Shown: positions 32,734 to 41,979, counted from the first letter of the stretch. The stretch is 64,000 nt of DNA from JADGRA01 sp052143535 (GCA_052143535.1 JBKQSS010000041.1:62001-126000), one strand, 5' to 3'. Program-made: numbers and translations. The notes: generated by a model from the sequence alone, not told the origin.

Positions 32734-33648
32734 CTAAGGCGCGTTGGTGCCTGCGTCGGCGCCCTTTGGCCCAAAGCCGCCGCCCCAGCCCCAGCCGCCG
32801 TGCCCCTTCCATCCGTGTCGGCGGTGGTGGCGCAAGTCTTCGCAAGGGACAAGACAGCTGGCGGGACCGCCTGCCGCGGGCACCACGCAGCTGCCCGTCG
32901 GGGCCTCTTCACTCCAGTCACCCCAGCCCCGCTTGTGCCCGAAGCCAAAGGTGCAGCTCGCGCCAGCGTCCAGCCCGGTGCAGGCGTCCACGCCAGGCGC
33001 CACGGCCGGCCCACAGAAGAGGCCCGCGTCATTCCACCCCTCCCGGCAGATGCCAGCCTTGCTGCCGGCGTCCCAGCGCTCTGGGCGCGTGCAGGTGTCC
33101 CCCGCGTCCAGGCCGCCGCAGGCGCCCGCGACGGCCGGTGGCAGGTGGTGGGCGTGTTCCCGCCCGCAGAAGAGTGTCGCGCCGTCCGCAGTGCTGCGGC
33201 AGGTGCCGTTGAAGCTGTCTCCGAACTTGCCTTGCGCCTCACACGCTGCCCCGGATGCTTTGCCGGTGCAGGCACTCACCAAGGCGGCTGGAGGCGTCGG
33301 CGGGTTGGGGACGCAGGCCACCTGAGTGCCGTCGAATGTCGGGCGGCACGTGCCGGGCCAGCTCCACCCACCGTCCTTTCCTCCTGAAAGCGAGCAGCTT
33401 GCGCCCGCCGCCATGCCGGAGCAGGCGTCGAGCTGTCTCGTCGAGGGGGCGCAGCGCAGTACGCGGGTGGCCGAGCCTCCGGCGGCGCTCGGCGCCGTGC
33501 CAGCGTCCGCTGTGGACGCGGCCCCACCGGCTGGCGTCGTACCGCCAGTCTGCGAGGCATTCGAGCCCGTCCCGCCGCTGCAGCCGAGGACGCTCAACAC
33601 TGACGCGAGAGCCCAAAGGCCTCGTGCACCGAAAGGCAAGGGTTGCAT
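32734..33648 (-). CDS. Cysteine-rich lipoprotein with four internal repeats
   Basis: A 304-residue lipoprotein: start ATG 33648 with a strong ggagg RBS, hydrophobic signal and lipobox (LSVLGC). After a Gly/Ala/Thr-rich spacer come four imperfect repeats of about 45 residues. Each is built as AC.G..AGA.C then 15-25 residues, G.CR......C. Seen examples are ACTGKASGAACEA, ACGGLDAGDTCT and ACTGLDAGASCTFG. The C-terminus is His/Gly/Trp-rich (HHRRHGWKGHGGWGWGGG), suggestive of metal or surface binding. No known family recognised. Confidence 0.75.
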   Translation of the reverse strand: MQPLPFGARGLWALASVLSVLGCSGGTGSNASQTGGTTPAGGAASTADAGTAPSAAGGSATRVLRCAPSTRQLDACSGMAAGASCSLSGGKDGGWSWPGTCRPTFDGTQVACVPNPPTPPAALVSACTGKASGAACEAQGKFGDSFNGTCRSTADGATLFCGREHAHHLPPAVAGACGGLDAGDTCTRPERWDAGSKAGICREGWNDAGLFCGPAVAPGVDACTGLDAGASCTFGFGHKRGWGDWSEEAPTGSCVVPAAGGPASCLVPCEDLRHHRRHGWKGHGGWGWGGGFGPKGADAGTNAP

Positions 33649-33914
33649 GTGCTGACCTCCAACAAAGGAGCCCCGCATCGAAGCGCTCGGCCCAGAATTG
33701 GCACACCCCAGCCGGCGCCCGAAGTTAAGGGAGGCCTCGGCCTTTGTGCTACCCCCAGCAGCCAGCAGGCCGGCCGCTCGGGTGCTTGAGCGCCCGCGCT
33801 CTGCGCCCCGGCCAGCCAGCGAGAGCCGGGGGTTTCCTCAAAAGCCGAGTATTTCGAAAAAACTCGGACCAGCGAAGCGGGCTGTCCACCCCACGGGAGG
33901 ACGGCCCGGTGCCG

Positions 33915-34838
33915 TTAGTCGCGCAAGGCGACGTCGACCGTCATCCCGTCATGCGCCACGTCCACTGGGCCTGCGTACTCCGCCCGCGCCTGGGCCAAAA
34001 GCCGGGACGGGTCCGTGTCATGGCGCGAGCTCAAATGGGTGAGGATGAGGCGCCGGGCGCCGGCCGCCTTGGCCACTCGGCCCGCCTCTCGGGCGGTGGA
34101 GTGCCGCGTCTCGAGTGCCCGCTGCTGCTCGTCGTCGGAGAAGGTGGACTCGTGGATGAGGACGTCGGCGTCGCGGGCCGCCTCCACCATCGCCTCGCAG
34201 GGCCGGGTGTCGCCGGACAGCACCAGGCGCCGTCCAGGGCGCGAGGGCCCGACCACCTCCTCCGGCGTCACCTGTTTGCCGTCGAGCGCCACCACCGCCT
34301 CGCCGCGCTGCAGGCGTCCGAAGTCCGGGCCCTCTCGGACGCCCAGCGCCCGCGCCCGTTCCAGGTTGAAGCGGCCCGTTCGCTCGTCCTCCTCCAGCAC
34401 GTAGCCGAGCGCGTTAATCCGGTGTTGCACCGCCACCGCCCGGACGGAGTAGCCGGAGCGGTGAATTGCCTCGCCGTCCTTCAGCTCGAGAATTTCGAGC
34501 GGAAACCCAAGCGCCTCCACCCCGAGGTGCACCGCCTGGTTGAGGAGGCGCTTGGCCGGGGGAGGCCCGTAGAGTGTCAGCCCCTGTTCGCGCCCCATCA
34601 TCCCGAGGGTGCGCAGAAAGCCAATAATCCCGAGGTAGTGGTCGGCGTGAAAGTGGGTGAAGTACACCGCATCCACGCTGAAGCCGGTGCCGTAGCGAAT
34701 CATCTGCCGTTGGCTGCCTTCTCCGCAGTCGAAGAGCAGCAAGTCCGCGTCCGCCTTGACGCTCAACCCAGACAGGTTTCGGTGAATGGTGGGCTGCGCG
34801 GCCGAGGTGCCGAGAAAGGTGAAGCGCAGAACCGACAT
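33915..34838 (-). CDS. rnz: Ribonuclease Z
   Basis: RNase Z removes 3' trailers from tRNA precursors. The 307-aa protein is of bacterial short-form length. It has the metallo-beta-lactamase zinc motif FTHFHADHYLG, FLGTSAAQPT at the N-terminus, RLVLSGDTRPC and the HEST motif (LIHESTFSDD), with the last metal histidine in LTHLSSRHD. ATG 34838 gives the family start (MSVLRFTFLGTS). It lies downstream of hppA on the same strand, separated by a hairpin and about 200 bases. Confidence 0.95.
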   Translation of the reverse strand: MSVLRFTFLGTSAAQPTIHRNLSGLSVKADADLLLFDCGEGSQRQMIRYGTGFSVDAVYFTHFHADHYLGIIGFLRTLGMMGREQGLTLYGPPPAKRLLNQAVHLGVEALGFPLEILELKDGEAIHRSGYSVRAVAVQHRINALGYVLEEDERTGRFNLERARALGVREGPDFGRLQRGEAVVALDGKQVTPEEVVGPSRPGRRLVLSGDTRPCEAMVEAARDADVLIHESTFSDDEQQRALETRHSTAREAGRVAKAAGARRLILTHLSSRHDTDPSRLLAQARAEYAGPVDVAHDGMTVDVALRD

Positions 34839-34992
34839 TCCGGCGGAGGCCACAGCGAGGCGAGCGGTTAACACACTGCCTGGGGCCGGCGCCAAGGGTG
34901 CGGGGCCAAGGCCTGGGGCCAGCGTCGACACGGAGAGAGCCGCAAGGCCCACGTCGGGGTTGGGCGCCGGTACAGTCCCGTAAGGGGGAAAC

Positions 34993-35034
34993 GGAGGCCT
35001 CCCCCCGCGCTCTAAAAACGGGGGAGAAGCCTCC
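34993..35034 (-). terminator. Terminator-like hairpin after hppA
   Basis: ggaggcctccccccg (from 34993) and cgggggagaagcctcc (to 35034) pair over about 14 bases with one or two mismatches around a ctctaaaaa loop. It begins 15 bases past the hppA stop on the minus strand. No long U-tract follows. Confidence 0.5.
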
Positions 35035-35048
35035 GGTGGGGCCGGTGC

Positions 35049-37535
35049 TCAGGCCGCCTTGGCTTCGGCGCCGGCGCTGCTGGCCGGGCTGGCGACAATC
35101 CGCATCCCGTAGAAGGACCGCCAGACGAAGACCAGCGAGGCCAGGAAGAAGACGGCCGACAGGACGATGCTCGTCGAGCGCTGCAGAGTGATGGCCAGCT
35201 CCACCGCCAACAGGCCGAAGAGGGTGGTGAACTTGATGACCGGGTTGAGCGCGACGCTGGAGGTGTCCTTGAAGGGGTCGCCCACCGTGTCGCCCACCAC
35301 CGTGGCGTCGTGGAGCGCCGTCCCCTTGGCCTTCAGCTCCACCTCCACCAGCTTCTTGGCATTGTCCCAAGCGCCACCGGCATTGGCCATGAAGATGGCC
35401 TGGTAGAGCCCGAAAATGGCGATGCTGATGAGGTAGCCGATGAAGAAGAACGGCTCGAGGCAAGCGAAGGCCAGCGTGCTGAAGAAGACGGCCAGGAAAA
35501 TATTAATCATCCCCTTCTGCGCGTACTGAGTGCAGATTTCCACCACCCGCTTGCTGTCGGTCAGCGACGCCTTGGTGACTCCTTCCAGTTTAATATTGCG
35601 CTTGATGAATTCCACCGCGCGGTAGGCGCCGGTGGACACCGCCTGCATCGAGGCGCCGGTGAACCAGTAGATGACCGCCCCGCCCATCACCAGACCGAGC
35701 AGAAACGGAGCGTGCAACAGGGTGAGGTTGTCGAGCCCTGTGGTGAGGCCGTTGGTGAGCACCACGATGATGGAAAAAATCATGGTGGTGGCTCCCACCA
35801 CCGCGGTCCCAATCAGCACCGGCTTGGCGGTCGCTTTGAAGGTGTTGCCCGCGCCGTCGTTGGCCTCGAGGAAGTGCTTTCCCTTCTCGAAGTCCGGAGT
35901 GAAGCCGAAGTCTCGCTTCACCTGGTTCTTCACGTCCGGCACGTCCTCGATGAGGCTCAGCTCGTAGACGCTCTGGGCGTTGTCGGTGACCGGGCCATAG
36001 CTGTCGACGGCGATGGTGACTGGGCCCATCCCCAGAAAGCCGAAGGCCACCAGGCCAAAGGCAAAGACCGGGCTTGCGTCGATGGAGCTCCCCACCACCG
36101 GAAACAGCGCGCCCAAGCCGAGGGTGCTCACGCCGTAGGCGATGCCCATCAGGACCACAATCGCCGCCCCCGTCCAGTAGGCACTGAAGTTACCCGCCAC
36201 CAGCCCAGAAATAATATTCAGCGACGCACCACCCTCACGGGAAGCGGTGACCACCTCGCGCACGTGCCCCGAGTCGGTGGAGGTGAAGACTTTCACCAGC
36301 TCCGGGATGATGGCACCGGCCAGCGTGCCGCAGGTGATGATGGTCGACAGCTTCCACCAGAAGCTCCCATCGCCCAGCGTGGGGATGAGTAGCCAGGAGA
36401 CCAGGTACGTCATTCCCACCGACACCACCGAGGTGAGCCACACCAGCGCGGTGAGGGGGTGCTCGAAATTCATCTTGTCGGCGTCGGCGAAGCGGGCCTT
36501 CTGGACGAACTCGTTGACGGTGTAGGAGAGAAAGCTGGCAATCACCATCACGATGCGCATCACGAAAATCCACACCAGCAGCTGCACCTGCACCACCGGG
36601 TTATGGACGGCGAGCAGGATGAAGGTGATGAGCGCCACGCCGGTGACGCCGTAGGTCTCGAAACCGTCGGCGGACGGGCCCACCGAGTCGCCGGCATTGT
36701 CGCCGGTGCAGTCGGCGATGACGCCTGGGTTTCGTGCGTCGTCTTCCTTGATTTTGAAGACAATCTTCATCAAGTCCGAGCCGATGTCGGCGATTTTGGT
36801 GAAGATGCCGCCGGCGATGCGGAGCGCCGAGGCGCCGAGGGACTCGCCGATGGCGAAGCCGATGAAGCAAGGTCCGGCGAAGTCCGCCGGGATGAAGAGC
36901 AGGATGCACAGCATGATGAAGAGCTCGACGCTGATGAGCACCATGCCGATGCTCATGCCGGCCCGGAGCGGGATGGCGTAGCAGGGGTAGGGCTTGCCGC
37001 GGAGGCTGGCGAAGGCGGTCCGGCTGTTGGCGAAGGTGTTGACGCGGATGCCGAACCAGGCCACCCCGTAGCTGCCGGCGATGCCCACCAGGCTGAAGAA
37101 GAGAATGGTGGCGACCACTGCCGCCGGGAAGTGCCGGAGCACCCCGAAGTACAGGACGATGATGCCGCCCACCAACACCTCGAGGATGAGGATGAATTTC
37201 CCTTGGGTGACGAGGTACGTTTTGCAGGTCTCGTAAATAATTTCGGAAATCTCCAGCATTGCCTTGTGCACCGGGAGATTTCGCAGCCGCATCAGTTGGT
37301 AGACGCCGAACGTCAACCCCAACACGCAGATGAGCAGGCCCCACAACAGGAGATTGCGGCCCGAGGTACCGAGGAAGCTGACCGAGCTGAGGTCGGGCAA
37401 AAGAAGGTCTGCCTCACCAGCCGAGGCGATGGGAGCCAGACAGAAAGCAACCAGCCCGACGAGGCGCGTACTGAGCCTCCGCTGGCCCCGAATGACCGGG
37501 GCAGGCCCCGGTGTCCGCGACGAGACCGCATTCAT
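35049..37535 (-). CDS. hppA: Membrane-bound ion-pumping pyrophosphatase
   Basis: HppA couples hydrolysis of pyrophosphate to ion export across the inner membrane. The 828-residue protein has about 16 membrane helices and an N-terminal signal-like segment. The catalytic loop reads KEDDARNPGVIADCTGDNAGDSVGPSADGFETYG, in which the usual GDVAGMGADLFESY is altered. The potassium-dependence position is Lys (GAGNTFKATAK), as in K-independent enzymes. ATG 37535 has a gaggag RBS. Proton or sodium specificity cannot be told by eye. Confidence 0.92.
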   Translation of the reverse strand: MNAVSSRTPGPAPVIRGQRRLSTRLVGLVAFCLAPIASAGEADLLLPDLSSVSFLGTSGRNLLLWGLLICVLGLTFGVYQLMRLRNLPVHKAMLEISEIIYETCKTYLVTQGKFILILEVLVGGIIVLYFGVLRHFPAAVVATILFFSLVGIAGSYGVAWFGIRVNTFANSRTAFASLRGKPYPCYAIPLRAGMSIGMVLISVELFIMLCILLFIPADFAGPCFIGFAIGESLGASALRIAGGIFTKIADIGSDLMKIVFKIKEDDARNPGVIADCTGDNAGDSVGPSADGFETYGVTGVALITFILLAVHNPVVQVQLLVWIFVMRIVMVIASFLSYTVNEFVQKARFADADKMNFEHPLTALVWLTSVVSVGMTYLVSWLLIPTLGDGSFWWKLSTIITCGTLAGAIIPELVKVFTSTDSGHVREVVTASREGGASLNIISGLVAGNFSAYWTGAAIVVLMGIAYGVSTLGLGALFPVVGSSIDASPVFAFGLVAFGFLGMGPVTIAVDSYGPVTDNAQSVYELSLIEDVPDVKNQVKRDFGFTPDFEKGKHFLEANDGAGNTFKATAKPVLIGTAVVGATTMIFSIIVVLTNGLTTGLDNLTLLHAPFLLGLVMGGAVIYWFTGASMQAVSTGAYRAVEFIKRNIKLEGVTKASLTDSKRVVEICTQYAQKGMINIFLAVFFSTLAFACLEPFFFIGYLISIAIFGLYQAIFMANAGGAWDNAKKLVEVELKAKGTALHDATVVGDTVGDPFKDTSSVALNPVIKFTTLFGLLAVELAITLQRSTSIVLSAVFFLASLVFVWRSFYGMRIVASPASSAGAEAKAA

Positions 37536-37757
37536 GGTGAGCCACTCCTCAAAGAGAAGGTCGAGGGGGGTTGGCCGCCCGCACTGCTGCGAGCGCTTCA
37601 GCGCCGCCTCGCCCCGGAAAGCCCCCCGGGGAGGGGGCCGCCCCTCTAACACAGCCGGGAAAGGGGTTGTAGCTCTGAAAGCACTGGCCCGCCGCCGCGG
37701 CAACTCGTTGAATTGACGCCCGAATCCGGGCGCACCGGGGACTGCTTGGCCCCCGCT

Positions 37758-38504
37758 TCACCCCGGCAGTTTCTCAAAGAGGCGAGTCGGGAGCAGCTGC
37801 AGGACACTCATAATGAGACGCCAGTAGGCGGGCGCGTACACCACCGGCCACCCGCGCTCGAGGCCCCGGTGAATTCGCCGTCCCACCTCGTCGACGTCGG
37901 CGAGTAGCCCCGGGCGCGTCGTCCGGCCCGCCGTCATCGGCGTGGCCACCGGCCCGGGCTTCACCGTCACCACCCGCACTCCTTTGGGAGCGAGCCTTTG
38001 CCCAAGCCCACTGGCGTAGGCCGAGAGGGCTGCCTTGGAGGCGCCGTACACGTAATTCTCGGCCCGGCCTCGGTCGCCGGCCACCGAAGACACGACGCCC
38101 AGCGTCCCTTGGCCTGCCTCTTCCATGCGGCGGGCGACCGCCTCCAACAGGGACGCGGCGCTGACGAAGTTGGTTTGCCAGCACAGCTGCGCAATGCGGC
38201 CATCGGCCAGCGCGTCGGCCTGTACCGGCAGCACGCCATGGGCCACCAAGGCGACGTCCAGCCCGCCCAGGGCCTGCTGCGCGCGCTCCACCAAGGCGGC
38301 GTGCCGCTCGACGTCCAAGAAGTCCGCCACCTCGCTCCACAGGGCGGAGGCGCCGCGGAGGCGGAGGTCCGCGGCCACCACCTCCAGGTATTGCCGATTG
38401 CGCGCCACCAGAGCGAGCCGCGCGCCGCTTTGGGCGTAGACGCGGGCCACCGCCTGGCCGATGGCGCTGGTGGCACCAAGGAGGAGGACGCGGCGCGGCG
38501 GCAT
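37758..38504 (-). CDS. Short-chain dehydrogenase, DprE2-like
   Basis: A 248-residue NAD(P)-dependent reductase with Rossmann start LLLGATSAIGQAVARVYA. The catalytic set is SSVAGDRGRAENYVYGASKAAL (Ser, Tyr, Lys), followed by VKPGPVATPM. The stretch around the active site resembles mycobacterial DprE2, which reduces decaprenyl-phospho-2'-keto-arabinose. Its start is 6 bases after the stop of the FAD oxidase, which looks like DprE1, so the two would perform a ribose-to-arabinose epimerisation on a lipid carrier. Specific substrate unproven. Confidence 0.8.
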   Translation of the reverse strand: MPPRRVLLLGATSAIGQAVARVYAQSGARLALVARNRQYLEVVAADLRLRGASALWSEVADFLDVERHAALVERAQQALGGLDVALVAHGVLPVQADALADGRIAQLCWQTNFVSAASLLEAVARRMEEAGQGTLGVVSSVAGDRGRAENYVYGASKAALSAYASGLGQRLAPKGVRVVTVKPGPVATPMTAGRTTRPGLLADVDEVGRRIHRGLERGWPVVYAPAYWRLIMSVLQLLPTRLFEKLPG

Positions 38505-38509
38505 GGGGG

Positions 38510-39811
38510 CTAAGCCTCCCCGCCGACACGCCGCCAGAAACCCGAGGAGAAACGCGGGTCGACGTGCGCCCTGAAGGCCTCCCACTCCGGGTAGCCCGCT
38601 CGGAAGGTGTCTTTGGACATGCGCGCGTCTTTGGCCGGGTACACCCGGCCGCCGTGCGCCAGCACCACCGCGTCCAGCTTGTCCAAGAGTGCCAAGGTGG
38701 CCTCCCCCCGGCCGGGAAAGTCCAGCGCCAGCGTCCATCCGGGACGGGGAAAGGAAAGCACTCCCGGGCTGGACACGTCCGAAAACGTCTTCAGGACGGT
38801 GAGAAAGGAGCCCTGGCCGCTATTTGCTGCGGTGGCCAGCAACGTCGCCACCGCGTCTGGCCCGGGCACCACGCTTTGGTGCTGCAGCAAGCCGCGGCTG
38901 CCGTACAGGCGGTTCCAGTCCCCAATGGCATCCAGGGGGTGGAGGAATTTCCACAGCGAGACACGCCGCGCGCCGGGCCGCGGCCAGCGGCGGTACAAGA
39001 AGTTGAAGGCCCGCAGCAGCGGGGCCGACAAGAGTGCATCCGGCGCGGTGAAGGGCACCGAGAGCCACGTCCGCGGGGCCGGCAGCAGGCCGCCGCCCTC
39101 GGTGTGGTTTCCGCGGAAGAAAATCCCCCGGCCGCTCGCCGCCCCACGTGCCAGCCCGTCCACCCACGCGACGGTATAGGCGTGCGTCTTGTCGGAGGCG
39201 GCGGCCAGCTCGGCGAAGTCCTCGAGGCTAGAAAAGGGCACCGCCTCCACTTCCATCCACGGCCCTGGGACAGGGGCCAGCTGCAGCTCCACCGAGGTGA
39301 CGAGGCCCGTCAGCCCGAGTCCGCCCACGGTGGCCCGGAAGAGCTCCTCGTTGGCGGTCGGGCCACACACCAGCCGCGTCCCGTCGCCGCGAAGCAGCTC
39401 CAGGGCGCGAAGGTGGCGGCCAAACGTCCCGGCGCGGTGGTGGTTCTTCCCATGGACGTCATTGGCCACCGCTCCGCCGACGGTGACGAAGCGCGTGCCC
39501 GGGACGACCGGCGGAAACCAGCCCTGGGGCAGCGACCACTCCGCCACCTCTCCCAGGGTGCAGCCCGCCTCGCAGCGCAGCACGCCGCTTTGCGCGTCGA
39601 AGGCAAGAAAGCGCCGTAGGCCTCGCGTCAACAGGACGGGGCCGTCCGGGTTGAGGCACACATCCCCATAGCTGCGGCCGAGCCCATAGGGCAGCAGAGG
39701 CTCGGCACCGACAGGAAGCGGGTCGCTTGCCCAAGCAAGCGGGACCGAGCGCTGGACAACGTGCGGGTAGCGGCCCCACGAGGAGGGCCCGGCAGCATCC
39801 CCGGGAGCCAT
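38510..39811 (-). CDS. FAD-linked oxidase, DprE1-like
   Basis: A 433-residue FAD-binding oxidase of the VAO/ALO class. PYGLGRSYGDVCLN and PGTRFVTVGGAVANDVHGKNHH (residues 104-125) match the FAD-binding motifs of DprE1, the decaprenylphosphoryl-ribose 2'-oxidase. Further matches are FLHPLDAIGDWNRLYG and the RVYPAKDAR region holding the catalytic lysine. The segment that carries the benzothiazinone-target Cys387 in M. tuberculosis reads GWTLALDFP, apparently with Ala there. Head gene of a two-gene operon with the DprE2-like reductase. Divergent from the amidohydrolase. Confidence 0.82.
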   Translation of the reverse strand: MAPGDAAGPSSWGRYPHVVQRSVPLAWASDPLPVGAEPLLPYGLGRSYGDVCLNPDGPVLLTRGLRRFLAFDAQSGVLRCEAGCTLGEVAEWSLPQGWFPPVVPGTRFVTVGGAVANDVHGKNHHRAGTFGRHLRALELLRGDGTRLVCGPTANEELFRATVGGLGLTGLVTSVELQLAPVPGPWMEVEAVPFSSLEDFAELAAASDKTHAYTVAWVDGLARGAASGRGIFFRGNHTEGGGLLPAPRTWLSVPFTAPDALLSAPLLRAFNFLYRRWPRPGARRVSLWKFLHPLDAIGDWNRLYGSRGLLQHQSVVPGPDAVATLLATAANSGQGSFLTVLKTFSDVSSPGVLSFPRPGWTLALDFPGRGEATLALLDKLDAVVLAHGGRVYPAKDARMSKDTFRAGYPEWEAFRAHVDPRFSSGFWRRVGGEA

Positions 39812-40079
39812 GCACCCTTGGGCTTACCACGCTGCCGGTGCCGGCCGCTTGGGCGTGCGTCGTCTGTCCCCGCGCGCACGCTGAGTGTGGACGGTAAGTT
39901 TTTCTTCATGCTTCAAGACAGTGGCCCCCACCTTCCTCGCTGCGTCCGTGGGGACATTCGTCTTTACCGAAGCCTCCGTTCCCCAAGGGGCCTGACGGGT
40001 GCGCCGGTGTGGGTTGCCGGCAGCGGCTTTAGGGCCGCCCCCCTCGCGTCGCAGGGCTGTGCTAGCCCTTAGCGTTGTG
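39812..40079. other. Divergent intergenic region (268 bases)
   Basis: This space separates the DprE1-like gene from the amidohydrolase gene and should hold both promoters. An A/T-richer patch (gacggtaagtttttcttcatg, about 39891-39911) stands out from the GC-rich background. No conserved -35/-10 pair, repeat or RNA gene can be supported. Confidence 0.4.
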
Positions 40080-41363
40080 ATGGCTCCTCGCGTGGTGGCC
40101 GCCTTTGGCCTTCTCCTCTCTTCCGCGTCCCTTGCGCAGGCCCCGGACGCGAAACTCCTCGCAGAAATCCAGAAAATAAAAGGCGTCGATGCGCACTCGC
40201 GCCTTCAGCTGAATGCGGTGGAGCCGGCGGCCGCGGCGCCGTCGCGCCGCGAGCCGGCGACGCTGCCCTTGCGGCTTCGCGGCGAAGGCCCGGAATGGAC
40301 GCGGGCCTGGAAGGCGCTCTACCACATCAATCTCGCCGACGCGGACACGGACGAGACCATCGCCCTCCTGCAGGAAGCGCGGGAGAAGGTGCGGCGGGAG
40401 AAGGGTGCGGCCTTTGCCGACAGCATGCTCGACGTGGCCGGTGTGGAGCTGGCCCTGGTGGAGGGTGCACCACCGCCCACCCCGGAGGGAGGTCCAACCG
40501 GCCGCTTCCGTTTCCTGCCTTCGGTGGACATTTTTCTTCGGCCCTTCAGCCAGGACTCCGCTGAAGGGCTGAAGCCTTTCTTCATTGCCGCGCGCACCTA
40601 CACGCTTCCCAAGACGCTGGATGAATTCCTCAAGCGCATTGTCACCCCTGGCCTCGAGCGGTGGTTGGGCGGCGGTGCGGTCGGCCTGGACGTGGCCATC
40701 GCTGAGTACCGCCCTCTCAACTTCGACGAGGTGAACGCCGAAGTGGCCCGCGCCGCCTATGGGCGGCTGGTGGTGGCGGGGGAGCTAGGCGCCTCGGCCG
40801 CGGACCTCAAGGCCTTCCAGGACTACGCCTTCCGCTACATTGCCCGCGAAGCGGGCCGCCTCGGGCTGGTGGTGCACATTCACACCGGGATGGCCCGCGG
40901 CGCGGGCCGAGACGTGGGCAACGGCAATCCCCTTTTGCTGGAGCCGATGCTCAATGACCCCAACACCCAGAAGACCCGTTTCGTCTTGGTGCACGGCGGC
41001 TTCCCCTTCGACAAAGAGGCGGCACCGCTGCTGCTGCGTCCTAACGTCTGGGCGGACACCAGTTTGCAAGACCAGGTGCGCTCGCCCACCGAGCTGGCCG
41101 AGACACTGCGCTGGTGGTTCGAACTCGCGCCGGAGAAGGTGCTCTTCGCCACCGACGCCTGGTCCAACCCGGCCGCGGCGCAGCTGCGCTGGCCCGAGCT
41201 GACGCTGCTCGGGACGGAAACCCTCCGTCAGGCGCTGGCGCTGGCTTTGGGAAAAATGGTGAGTGAAGGGCTCATCACCCGCGACCGCGCGTTGCAAATT
41301 GCCGAGGCGGTGCTTCGCGACAACGCACTCGAGCTGCATGGCCTCACCGAGAAGTCGGGTTGA
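40080..41363 (+). CDS. Secreted amidohydrolase-family (TIM-barrel) protein
   Basis: A 427-residue protein with a signal peptide (VVAAFGLLLSSASLAQA). The C-terminal half looks like an amidohydrolase-2 TIM barrel: LGLVVHIHTGM, FVLVHGGFPF, VWADTSLQD and VLFATDAWSNP correspond to successive barrel strands with His/Asp ligands. An N-terminal VDAHSRLQ may supply the first metal histidine. Substrate unknown. The start ATG at 40080 follows the signal-peptide consensus; an upstream GTG at 40077 is also possible. Ends 20 bases into the convergent gene. Confidence 0.75.
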   Translation: MAPRVVAAFGLLLSSASLAQAPDAKLLAEIQKIKGVDAHSRLQLNAVEPAAAAPSRREPATLPLRLRGEGPEWTRAWKALYHINLADADTDETIALLQEAREKVRREKGAAFADSMLDVAGVELALVEGAPPPTPEGGPTGRFRFLPSVDIFLRPFSQDSAEGLKPFFIAARTYTLPKTLDEFLKRIVTPGLERWLGGGAVGLDVAIAEYRPLNFDEVNAEVARAAYGRLVVAGELGASAADLKAFQDYAFRYIAREAGRLGLVVHIHTGMARGAGRDVGNGNPLLLEPMLNDPNTQKTRFVLVHGGFPFDKEAAPLLLRPNVWADTSLQDQVRSPTELAETLRWWFELAPEKVLFATDAWSNPAAAQLRWPELTLLGTETLRQALALALGKMVSEGLITRDRALQIAEAVLRDNALELHGLTEKSG

Positions 41364-41979
41364 CCCAGCCGAAAAGCTCCGCCCCTTCCAGAATGGTGCC
41401 GAGCGGCGCGCGCTCCTGCGCGCTGCGGAGGAGCCCCCGGGCAAGCCAACTTAAAGGCATGGGCTGGAAGCGGCGAAGCCCAAGCGCCCGAGTCAGCAGC
41501 GCAAAACCTCGAGGCGGCTGCTGCTCGTCGCTTTGGAAGGCCGAGGGCCGAAAAATTGTCCAGGGCACAGAGCTCGCTTGCACCAGCTGCTCGGTCGCCG
41601 CCTTGGCCCGCAGGTACGCGCCGATGGGGTAGCCCGCCCCGGCCGAGGAAAGGAGCACCAGATGGTCAACGCCTGCCTCGCGGCCGGCGTCCACCAGCGC
41701 CCGGGTGGTGCCGATGTCACTCGTCTCGTAGGTGTCGCCGGAGGCAAAGCGGCGGCGGACGGTGCCGATGAGCTGGAGGATGGTGGTGCGGGTGCGAAGT
41801 GCGGCCACCAGCGCCTCGGTGTCAGAGAGCTCGAAGACGGCATGCTGCGTGTCCGGCCGCCTCCCTGGCTTGGGGCGAAGGTGAGCCACCACGTCCAGCC
41901 CAGAGGCGACGGCCAACGCCATGACTTGCCGCCCGGTGGCGCCACTGGAGCCGGCGATGAAGAGTTTACGGGGCCGCAT
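41344..41979 (-). CDS. NAD(P)-binding atypical SDR (NmrA-like)
   Basis: A 211-residue protein with an N-terminal dinucleotide-binding GSSGATGRQVMALAVASG. A two-domain atypical-SDR layout follows (LLSSAGAG, YLRAKAATEQLVQAS, WTIFRPSAF). There is no YxxxK catalytic pair, as usual for NmrA/YesF-like reductases or regulators. Overlaps the convergent amidohydrolase by 20 bases. Whether it acts as an enzyme or a redox sensor cannot be decided. Confidence 0.8.
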   Translation of the reverse strand: MRPRKLFIAGSSGATGRQVMALAVASGLDVVAHLRPKPGRRPDTQHAVFELSDTEALVAALRTRTTILQLIGTVRRRFASGDTYETSDIGTTRALVDAGREAGVDHLVLLSSAGAGYPIGAYLRAKAATEQLVQASSVPWTIFRPSAFQSDEQQPPRGFALLTRALGLRRFQPMPLSWLARGLLRSAQERAPLGTILEGAELFGWVNPTSR

